64,000 nucleotides of DNA. It comes from Blakeslea trispora (lineage: Eukaryota; Mucoromycota; Mucoromycetes; Mucorales; Choanephoraceae). The translations under genes were made by a program, and so were the position numbers. The stretch spans positions 186,001 through 250,000 of the forward strand of contig JAIWNE010000020.1 in the NCBI GenBank assembly GCA_025331445.1, read 5' to 3'. Each line of letters begins with the position of its first letter. The stretch's first letter is position 1. The notes under the pieces were generated by a model. The model saw only the letters and a list, made by a program, of their open reading frames with translations, was not told the DNA's origin and did not search any database. Positions 56,651 to 64,000 of this stretch are shown here, piece by piece.

Positions 56651-57101
56651 ATGAGCGTCCAAAGCGAATCTAAAAGTACTCCAAACAAAACTAGTTACAA
56701 CAGACTCACAGGTAGATATGTTCTATAAAAGCTTCGGAAGTGGATACAAGAAACAGATTGTATTTGAAAAAAGAGTGGGTGTAAAAAACGAGCACGCAAA
56801 GTATCATACATATTGCCTTCTACCACTATCAGGTGAAGTCTTTGTCATACTTGGTTGTCTAGCAAATACTTTTCTCCTATTACCTTGCTTTCTTCATGAG
56901 AACAATCAGGAAACACACAGCCATGATTCTTTTTACAAAGACAACTCTTGTCTGATTAAAGGACACTTTTCTACTGACAATCTCATCAATAGACAGCCCC
57001 GTAAAGCTCATCCAATAAATAGATCAAACGCTACCATTCATTTCTCCTCCCGAAAAAAAAACGTTTATCTATATAAGACAAATAGACTATCCCTTGGCTA
57101 A
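56651..57101 (+). CDS. Possible small membrane protein, 2 exons, 109 aa
   Basis: Exon 56651-56711 (MSVQSESKSTPNKTSYNRLT) joins exon 56833-57101 through a GT-AG intron of 121 nt, keeping phase. The second exon has one hydrophobic stretch (VFVILGCLANTFLLLPCFL) and a hydrophilic tail with two N-glycosylation-like sites. A TATA-less, T-rich leader precedes it. No family is recognised, and conservation has not been tested. It is divergent from the CK1 gene and ends 72 bp from the convergent MsrB stop. Confidence 0.35.
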
Positions 57102-57173
57102 TAACTAAACAAGATTCACCAGATGGAATATATGCATTAACTAGATTTATTGTTGTATGATTTAATGTACGGC

Positions 57174-57950
57174 TTAATCTTTGAACTTCAAACTAATGCT
57201 ATTAACGCAATGTCTTTCATCAGTTGGTGTCTTGAAACCTTCGCCCTTGAAAACATGGCCTAAATGTCCACCGCATTTAGCGCAGCAGATTTCTGTGCGA
57301 ACCATCCCATGAGTTACATCTTCATGTCGAGTAATAGCTCCTGTAATAAAACAAGATGGGCTTGTAAGCATCTATGTTTTTTCATTAATAAGCAATGTAG
57401 TACTAACCGGGAATACCCTCAAAAACTTTATGCAAGATTTCAATGATTGAATTAGACAATTAGAGAATAGATAGTCTTAGAAAAACTTGAAAATAAGAAA
57501 GAAAGCTTACATGCTGGCCATCCACAACCACTATCAAATTTGGTATCCGAGACATAGAGAGGAGCGTCACAGCCTGCGCAATGATAGACACCTTGTGTAG
57601 AGAGGAAGAATATAAATTTTGTTTTTTAAAAATGATTGTCCTTCATTGATTCTATGCTTATACCTTTTTGATAGAACTTGTTGTATTGACCAACTCCAGG
57701 GGCTTCTGTACCTTTGTGAATTGAAATAGATTCAATATGAATAATGCCGAGAAAAGTAAGAGTTAAAAATACCTTTCTGACGTAAAACGCGGAACTGTTC
57801 AGGACTAAGGACAGCACGCCATTCTTGTTCACTTTTGGTAGTCATAGTTTTTGATAAACGAATGCTTTGAATAAAGGGGTTGTATAGAAATTGTCTTTGA
57901 GTGGAAATGTAGTTGGTTGCTAATTTTTTCGAAAATAAACGAAATGACAT
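57174..57950 (-). CDS. msrB: Methionine-R-sulfoxide reductase B, 5 exons, 163 aa
   Basis: Exons: 57950-57773, 57711-57664, 57591-57511, 57425-57408 (18 nt), 57340-57174. The N-terminus ([20 protein letters not shown]) is basic and hydroxylated, like a mitochondrial presequence, and an internal Met (MTTKSEQEW) could give a cytosolic form. The catalytic domain has [20 protein letters not shown], the zinc pairs CAGC and CAKC, SGCGWPAFFEGIPGAI, and the catalytic Cys in DERHCVNS. It reduces methionine-R-sulfoxide with thioredoxin. The fourth exon is a micro-exon coding FEGIP. Confidence 0.93.
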
Positions 57951-58064
57951 AAAGAAAAAGAAAATAAATAGCCAGAAAAAATACCAACTAATTTTCTGCG
58001 TAGCATTTATCTGAGATATAAAACAAGAAAAAGAAATCGGTCAATTGTAGATCCATGAACCTTT

Positions 58065-58631
58065 TTATTGTTGCTTGCTTAATGCACTAGGTCTACCCCA
58101 CATAAAATCATCTTTGCGCCTGGAAAGATAGGCTCTTCTAGGTTTTAAAAGACAGACTATCTTCGTGGCTCGTATCATGTTTGTTTCTATGACCAGTATT
58201 CGAAGCTGGTTACTGTTTGAGCGCGCTGCTCTGATATGTTGATGTGACTCTGTCCTCGTTGAGTTTCTGTGCGAACATTTTGAATTCGAATTCGCTCTAG
58301 GTGCTTTGGGTTTGTCAATTGAATTGGACTTTTCTTTGCAAACTGAATGAACAACTTTTCTCAAATTGTTGCATTCAAGTAGCATAAGCAAATTACTTTT
58401 ATATCGTGATAGGATACATGGACTGACATCCGATAACAATAATTGCGTAGTTGTATAAGCGGGTGTGATAGCGGATTGGGCAATATTAGTATATTTTTGG
58501 TCTCCATGAACAATATTTGAATGTAAGCGTGAATATTTGCCAAACCATGTTGGTGGCATTTTGAGAGACATGAATTTACTGTGCAAATCTATGAAAGACA
58601 TCATTGAACCAATCATAATGTACAGTGACAT
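58065..58631 (-). CDS. Hypothetical basic protein, 188 aa
   Basis: An open frame from ATG 58629-58631 lies upstream of, and in the same direction as, MsrB. It starts with MSLYIMIGSMMSFIDLHSKF and has a C-terminal half rich in Arg, Ser and Asn (RANSNSKCSHRNSTRTESHQ; LKPRRAYLSRRKDD). A CT/TATA-containing leader lies upstream. No domain is recognised. It may be a real gene because the frame is long in AT-rich DNA, but introns might be missed. Confidence 0.4.
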   Translation of the reverse strand: MSLYIMIGSMMSFIDLHSKFMSLKMPPTWFGKYSRLHSNIVHGDQKYTNIAQSAITPAYTTTQLLLSDVSPCILSRYKSNLLMLLECNNLRKVVHSVCKEKSNSIDKPKAPRANSNSKCSHRNSTRTESHQHIRAARSNSNQLRILVIETNMIRATKIVCLLKPRRAYLSRRKDDFMWGRPSALSKQQ

Positions 58632-58804
58632 GTACCAAAGAAAAAGAGAGAGAGAGGAAAAATAAGAACAACCAACAAAAGAGAATCCATTTTCTCTCTC
58701 TCTTTTTTTGTATTATAGCCGTCGTTTTATAATAAATATACAGCCTAGTGTGTATTCTCTTAATTCTGTTATTGTCTCACGTGGAGTTAAGCTTTGGACT
58801 TTAC

Positions 58805-59113
58805 TCAGGTAACTAGCGTCATTAAGTGGATTATTTTGGTGAGACATGGTTGAATGAGGAAGGTACTTGTAAACAAACACAATAATGTTTGTTTTCTAAA
58901 GGGAGAAAAAAATCTCTCATGCAATTGTTTTGATACAAAGCCATTGAGTAAGGAGCTTGTTCCAAATCGTTTAACGGTATTGTAAACATTTTTGGCTAAT
59001 GCTGGTAAGTCAATGCTAAAATCAGTAGGATGTCTAGACCTGCAGGTAATGTATCCTTTGTTGATACCAAAAGACAAAAGTCGTTGCATACGTTGAGATA
59101 GCGCAGTACTCAC
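58805..59113 (-). CDS. ORF driven by a duplicated promoter-like repeat (102 aa)
   Basis: ATG at 59111-59113 lies 3 bp after a 110-bp sequence (59116-59225) containing TATATAAAG; a near-identical copy of that sequence precedes another ORF at 63113. The protein (MSTALSQRMQRLLSFGINKG, then FSIDLPALAKNVYNTVKRFG) ends without a recognised domain and may be truncated or have introns not found. It is likely part of a repeat-family gene. Confidence 0.35.
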   Translation of the reverse strand: MSTALSQRMQRLLSFGINKGYITCRSRHPTDFSIDLPALAKNVYNTVKRFGTSSLLNGFVSKQLHERFFSPFRKQTLLCLFTSTFLIQPCLTKIIHLMTLVT

Positions 59114-59115
59114 TT

Positions 59116-59225
59116 TATTTAAGGGCGTTGTGTTTAGGGGTATCCTTTATATAAGGGTGGGTTTCTGAAAAATATTTCTCAATACAAGCTCTAAAACCAA
59201 TTCTATTTAAGGATGAGATTTTCAA
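59116..59225 (-). promoter_or_regulatory. 110-bp repeated promoter-like leader, copy 1
   Basis: Identical to 63131-63240 except for about two substitutions. On the minus strand it contains TTATATAAAGGATACCCC and TTAAATA elements and ends immediately upstream of an ATG. Beyond its distal end (59231-59262) lies a sequence whose reverse complement starts TACAGTAGTCGCTCTA, resembling a Tc1-type terminal repeat. Confidence 0.6.
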
Positions 59226-59459
59226 GATTTTTGGCTACCCTTAAGTAGAGCGACTACTGTATCCTTGAGCCATTCCTCATAACAAATTACTGATAGTCAT
59301 ATAGGGCTAACTTAGAGAGCTGCTCACAAGCGATGGCAGCAATAGCTTCTGGGTTCATCATGTTTGATAAGGTGTTCCTAACTATTTTTGTGATTGCGTC
59401 TATAACTAAAAAAAAATTTGAAGCACTCTTTCATTTGCTAGTATAATTCTTAACTCAAC

Positions 59460-60016
59460 ATGCATATGCCCAACATCAACAAAAAAAAGCCTTTAAAACA
59501 TGTTGTCGAGATGAATGACTCCCAGTACAGAGACACTATCGACAAGAAGTACTCCTCATACCTAACGACACGTCAGGTATTATGCTTATCCAAGAAAAAA
59601 TAGTCTACAACAATGTTACTGTCACTACTTATAACCCTGGCACCAATGGTTGGTGTGGTTATTGCTCACTCTATTTTGGTTACGTGTGGAGCGATGAGAT
59701 GATGGCAAATCATGGTGGATCGGGTGTATAATTTGGATTGCTGAATGTACTTGAGGAACATCTTGACTTATTTGACACCTTCTTCACCAACTGTTATCAA
59801 ACTTATGGCACTCAAGACACAGTGGACACGTTAAGAATGGGTTTGTCGGTGATACCTGATGAAACAAACGAGTGGTGGCTCACCATTCCAGACAGTATTT
59901 GGTTGGCGGTGTTGAGATTCAAGGTGTCCATCGCTGTGTACACTAAAGCAGAGCAGAAGGCTTTATTTTGTATAAGCATAATAACCCAGTGTCTACCTTG
60001 TCTATTTGTTTGCTAG
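59460..60016 (+). pseudogene. OTU-like cysteine protease relic
   Basis: Frames starting at 59460 (MHMPNINKKKPLKHVVEMND) shift near 59577 into a frame with NPGTNGWCGYCSLYFGYVW, which resembles the catalytic D-G-x-C-x-(F/Y)-x-x-(L/A) block of OTU-type proteases (Asp changed to Asn). It stops at TAA 59728-59730 and continues in a third frame with LDLFDTFFTNCYQTYG and NEWWLTIPDSIWLAVLRFKV, similar to the W..h.d...hA..h...I.VY block near the OTU catalytic His. OTU domains are frequently carried by transposons. Two frame breaks mark it as dead. Confidence 0.5.
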
Positions 60017-60479
60017 AACTCAAGCAGGACCATTTCTTATGTCAAACTTTACCTTGCTTGCCATTGAGTTATATCCTTCACCCTTTCAATCCATCTTTGA
60101 ATCCATTCTGTAAATGAATGTGTTAACTTTGAGTGTGTTTACCTCTAGTGTTTATGCAAAATATTTGAGTACTTTGTTTGGTTCATGAGTCGAGAGACAT
60201 GTCGATACGAGAATAACCTCGGCATTAGGAACGACAGTATATGGAAGCACAAAGGGTGTTCTTGAAGCTAGAGTGATGACCAAAGCCAAGTAGGTCAAGT
60301 AACAACCCGAAGAATTCGAAAATAAAGCACAAGTGCAAGAGGCATAAAAGATGGTATAGCTATTTTATAGACAAGTTTGATTTTTGAAACTACCTCTAGG
60401 TAAGGTGTAAAGTCAAAAGCATAATCTATTTAGGAAGACCTTTGATTATTATGCTTTCATTTTTTAATGTCTATTACAT
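60017..60479. other. Intergenic, no gene seen
   Basis: AT-rich sequence between the OTU relic and the satellite array. No feature recognised. Confidence 0.5.
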
Positions 60480-62060
60480 TGTTCATGTATTCGAAAATTG
60501 GTTTTTCAAAAGTAAATGGATGTATAGTAGACTTTCGACTCTCTAAAGTTGGCAATAAGTAGTTTGAACGGCTATAGAAAAAATAGTGCAATCAGTTCCT
60601 CTCTAACTATGAAGGGGCAAAAGTTATCTTTAAAATAGTATGATTTTGGGATCCCAAAATTTATTAAGCTATCATTTCTCAGACTTCGTTCTAAGCTCAG
60701 TCCCTTTTTTTTATTTATTATTCAAAGGTTAATCAGTGTATGCCAGACCTTGATGTCTCAAAAGCTGATATTATATGCTTTAAACATCGATAAAAAAGAT
60801 GGTACAAACCGTTTTTTGATAGCTTTCAAGTAGCAAAAGTTATTTTTAAAAAGCATTATTTTGGGATCCCAAAATTTATTTTTCTTTCATGTATTTTAAA
60901 CCCAGTCTCTTTTTAGTAAATGTTCAAAAATTAATTCTTCAAAGGTTAATCAATGTATACTAGACTCTCATGTCTCAAAATCTAATAGTATATAGGTTAA
61001 ATGCTAATAAACAAGATGCTTTTAACCGTTTTTTTATCTGCTAAGGGGCAGAAGATATAATACAAAAGCATTATTTTGGGATCCCAAAATTTATTTTGCT
61101 ATAACTTTTTCTTGGATTATTTTAAGCCCAGTCTTTTTATTTATTTCTATCAAAAATTGATTACTCAAAGATTGACCAGTGTATACTGCACTCTCAGGTC
61201 TCAAAATCTAATAGTATATGCTTTAAATGTTGCTAAAACAGAAGGTTTAAACCGTTTCTTGATAGCTTTCAAGTAGCAAGAGTTATCTGCAAAAAGCATG
61301 ATTTTGGGATCCCAAAATTTTTTTTTTTTTTTTTTTTGTAAAAAGTGTATACTTTATTAAAATTTAACTACCGATGAACGAGAAAAAAAAAACATAAACT
61401 AGCCAACATGGAATCGATGGCGATCCAAAAAGCTGCGAAAGCAGGCTTCCGGATTCCAGAACTCGTTGTCAAAAATACATCTATAGTGATGCGTCCACAA
61501 GGCGCTCAGCGCAGTGCCCAAAAGGCACAGGGTGGAGGCAGGAAGCACCTCTCCACTCTCGCTCTTGAGGCTGGTTAGAGCCACCCAGACAGAGGTCATG
61601 GTGGGAAAGGCGTGACCAAGGTTGCCGAACTGCAGTACCCTACACCAGAAATGCCATTTAGAGGGGCATTGCACCATGAAATGGAAGACGGTTTCGGGCA
61701 GCAGTTGGCAGATCTGACAGAGAGGGGAAGATATCCAGGGGATTGTCCACTGGTGCAGTTTCGACGCATTGGCAATGCAATCATGGAGGAGTCTCCACCA
61801 AGGTGTAAACACACCTGGTGGGGATCCCAAAATTTATTGAGCTATCATTTCTTAGACTTCATTTTAAGCTCAGGCTTTTTTATATATGCACCAAAATCTA
61901 TAATTCAAAGGTTAATCAATGTATACTAGACTCTCATGTCTCAAAAGCTGATAGTTTATACTCTAAACACTTATAAAAAAGATGGTGCAACTTGTTTTTT
62001 TATATCTATCAAAGGGCAGATGATATGTTTGAAATAGCAGGATTTTGGGATCCCAAAATT
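60480..62060. repeat. Satellite-like tandem array, ~215-228 bp units
   Basis: The palindrome TTTTGGGATCCCAAAA recurs at 60644, 60859, 61074, 61302 and 62043, plus a copy at 61821 lacking its first Ts. Spacings are 215, 215 and 228 bp, and 226 bp for the last once a 500-bp insertion and its duplication are subtracted. Units share further blocks (TCAAAGGTTAATCA(G/A)TGTAT, CTCAAAA(G/T)CT, AAGGGGCA). The array begins with a diverged unit near 60480. Confidence 0.85.
61321..61820 (-). mobile_element. 5'-truncated LINE insertion with poly(A) and target-site duplication
   Basis: The minus strand ends in a poly(A) tail (T17 at 61321-61337 on the plus strand). The insert is flanked by GGGATCCCAAAATTT at 61306-61320 and again at 61821-61835, a 15-bp target-site duplication. 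It codes the last 143 or so residues of a LINE ORF2 (61399-61830 frame), with the zinc-knuckle of the RT-associated zf-RVT domain (PLCQICQLLPETVFHFMVQC) and a C-terminal FRSFLDRHRFHVG. The 5' end is truncated, the usual result of target-primed reverse transcription. Confidence 0.85.
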
Positions 62061-62181
62061 TATTTCAAACAAAAGTGTCTTTATATCCAGCATACTAAAA
62101 TCGATCGATTACAATGTGTTTCCTTAAGTTTCATTTAAAGCAAAAAAAAAAGGTTGCATTTGCAATTTTTTTATTTAGACC

Positions 62182-63113
62182 TTATCCATTCAAAATGGTG
62201 AGAAGGTTTTTGGTGACATGATCCAAAGACAACATCAAAAACTGTCTTGAGAACAAAAAGTTCTCATCACCAAAAAAGCGGAAGATACCTTCCAGCTTTT
62301 CTCCAAGGTACAAGATCTGATATCCCAGACCAACATCAACAACAGTATTCTCGTTGAGATACTGTTTTCTTGTCAGCTTATGCTGATGCTGGTCATTGGC
62401 GGCGTTGTACTCCCTCTACATACGAAGAGCAAGTTCGTATCTTCTTCTTTTAATGTTCAACTCTGCTTGCTCACAGAGCTTGAACATCTCTACCATTTCG
62501 TTGGTCGTCAATTGCTCTGGAAGCCCAACTTCTTGGCTAGGTTGAGCAACCACAGGCATCTCTCGAATGGCTATGATATGGTTAGCCACGACTACACCGC
62601 GGTCTAAGAGTAGTTAGTTTTACAAGTACTGATTTCGTGAAAATGTTACCTACTCTTCTTTTTGGCAACTGCCACTTCCTTCTTTTGTTGGGTCTAAGTC
62701 AAGTTATTAGATCTCGTTTTAAGATGGCTTACAAACTAACACTTACAGGTGCCCTAATCGTTGCTTCGTATCTTTCAGCCTCCTTTCTAGCTCTCTTTGG
62801 TCTTGGGACCACTACTTCTTCTTCAACTTCAAGATCTTCCTCTTCAACCTGATCTTCTTCATTATCTACAACTTCTTCATCGTCTTCATCATCAGTCTCT
62901 TTGATGAGCTCAAAGCTCATCTTTTTTACAAGTCAGCTTATGTTGATGCTTATATATAACAGAGTATGATTTTCCACTCACCTCTCCCACATCAAACAGT
63001 TGGTCTTGATATCTCAAGCAAGCCTGATCACCTTTCAGGCCAAGATCAACGTTCATTGTCTCGAAAGTCGTCTTTAGTGCGTGTGCGAAAATTTGAACTA
63101 GACAAACGGACAT
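62182..63113 (-). pseudogene. Decayed multi-exon gene behind the repeated promoter
   Basis: Exons by eye: 63113-62982, 62920-62747, 62692-62649, then about 62602-62182. The first three join in phase (MSVCLVQIFAHALKTTFETM; acidic EEDQVEEEDLEVEEEVVVP with a PRPKRARKE nuclear-signal-like patch; TQQKKEVAVAKKKS). The fourth is out of phase and has an in-frame TAG at 62416-62418, but continues (NEMVEMFKLCEQAEL-like frame; QHQHKLTRKQYLNENTVVDV; YLGEKLEGIFRFFG). The family is not recognised. A HQHKLT-coding sequence also appears inside intron 1, suggesting an internal duplication. Confidence 0.5.
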
Positions 63114-63130
63114 GAGTATGGTAGTTGCTC

Positions 63131-63240
63131 TATTTAAGGGTGTTGTGTTTAGGGGTATTCTTTATATAAGGGTGGGTTTCTGAAAAATATTTCTCAATAC
63201 AAGCTCTAAAACCAATTCTATTTAAGGATGAGATTTTCAA
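63131..63240 (-). promoter_or_regulatory. 110-bp repeated promoter-like leader, copy 2
   Basis: Same sequence as 59116-59225 with about two substitutions, again placed just upstream of an ATG on the minus strand (17 bp away). A Tc1-like terminal sequence (reverse complement TACAGTGGTCACTCTAAGGG) lies about 250 bp further out at 63487-63511, where copy 1 has its equivalent within 40 bp. Confidence 0.6.
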
Positions 63241-64000
63241 AAATTTTCGTGTAATGTCTCAGCCACTTCAAAATTAAGCAAACTCTAAAATACCTGCTCA
63301 GCCAAAATCTGTCAGCTCTTCCACACTAAAACTGTTAGCACATATCCTCTCAGTAAATAGTAATTTAGCAACATATATACAAAGCGGTATTATTATGTTA
63401 TTCATGTTCTTTATCTCATGTTGAATATCATAATAATACAGGATTATTGTGGAGTTTTAATAACAAGCTTCAGAATATTACATTTGACTACCCTTAGAGT
63501 GACCACTGTATACTATTTAAACAGTGTTCATTCTAGAATGAACACTCCACTCTCAAAAACAGAATATGCACATGTAAACAAAATAAAACTGTATTCTCTT
63601 AGTAAAAAAAAAAAAAGGCTAAAAGTTTATACATGTAAACTAGAACGCATGAAAATGACCAATGATAAAGAACAGCAGTGCTCTCTGCTTGTTTCTTGGT
63701 AAATACATCGCAATCGAACTGACACATTCATGATCAACAAGATAATATTCATACAAACATCAGAAGAACACAAAATGCAGCCGTTAAAGCTTTTATTATT
63801 AAAGCAGGTTGGATTCATAAGAAATATGTTGCTTGAGATGTGCAGGACTGGCTTACTTGTCTTTTACTTTCAACTACAATTGCTTTTCACTCTGCTTCAA
63901 GTAGAATCTACATAGAGATATATTCAAAAAGTTTCACCCTGAAATTTAACCGCAATTGATAGCCATTCTACAAGAAATGAACTTGAATGAATCCGGATCT
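63241..64000. other. Noncoding right end with a 24-bp perfect palindrome
   Basis: No supported gene. It includes the transposon-terminus-like sequence at 63487-63511 and, 12 bp further, a perfect palindrome at 63523-63546 with half-site AGTGTTCATTCT. Small frames to the end have no recognised features. Confidence 0.5.

Noticed and set aside
58361..58543. 60-codon minus-strand frame
   Set aside because: It overlaps the longer 188-codon frame in another phase and has no supporting feature.
60480..62060. Satellite as a CRISPR-like array
   Set aside because: Units are over 200 bp, similar throughout, and lack unique spacers; the host is a eukaryote.

Overview
The window looks like nuclear DNA of a filamentous fungus of the Mucoromycota (Mucorales-like). 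The basis is AT-rich intergenic DNA with many homopolymers, compact genes split by short GT-AG introns (mostly 45-85 nt, two likely GC-AG), typical fungal housekeeping genes, and transposon families common in that group (Tc1/IS630-like, MULE, DIRS, LINE, PIF1-like helicase relics, Fanzor). No tRNA, rRNA or CRISPR array was seen.

Layout. 1-11.5 kb is a transposon graveyard: an IS630/Tc1-like transposase running off the left edge and a second, 5'-truncated copy of the same family at 10.1-10.9 kb; a TIR element (2149-3295); a Tc1 transposase with one in-frame stop (3390-4457); a DIRS fragment (4.6-5.4 kb); a 560-bp AAT microsatellite; and a MULE relic (8.7-10.1 kb). One seven-exon gene with a possible PD-(D/E)XK nuclease motif (6419-8363) sits among them. 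The second IS630/Tc1 copy cuts off the 5' part of a GPI-anchored wall-protein gene (10865-11477). MED20 follows at 11.8-12.6 kb.

14.25-18.4 kb holds the most notable locus: a long Fanzor-type (eukaryotic TnpB-like) RNA-guided nuclease gene with a RuvC-I Asp, two zinc-ribbon Cys pairs and a RuvC-III Asp, apparently broken by one frameshift. 19.2-23.5 kb carries a PAS-kinase-like kinase and a GYP7-type RabGAP in divergent orientation. 23.5-30.1 kb is gene-poor, with relics of a Tc1 element, an IS630-like transposase, a PIF1 helicase and one unknown gene.

30.1-39.7 kb is gene-dense: GOS1 SNARE, DPM3, an HNH/zinc-finger protein, TAF5, a small PY-motif membrane protein, a GYP5/EVI5-like RabGAP and an unknown protein. 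39.7-46.4 kb is mostly noncoding and rich in simple repeats. 46.4-58.6 kb is again dense: a kelch-propeller membrane protein, GPI8, a GDSL phospholipase-B-like lipase, a TMCO4/DUF726 hydrolase, a CK1-family kinase with a C-terminal CAAX-like end, a small putative membrane protein, MsrB and an unknown basic protein. 58.8-64 kb is repeat-rich: two copies of a 110-bp TATA-containing leader in front of two different ORFs, an OTU-like relic, and a satellite of about 215 bp units containing a 5'-truncated LINE with poly(A) and a 15-bp target-site duplication.

Functional themes: several genes serve the endomembrane system (GOS1, GYP7, GYP5-like, DPM3, GPI8; DPM3 and GPI8 both act in GPI-anchor supply or attachment) and two serve RNA polymerase II transcription (MED20, TAF5). 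This looks like ordinary eukaryotic gene order, not operons. Gene models were spliced by hand; exon lengths and phases are consistent in the models given except where a break is stated.
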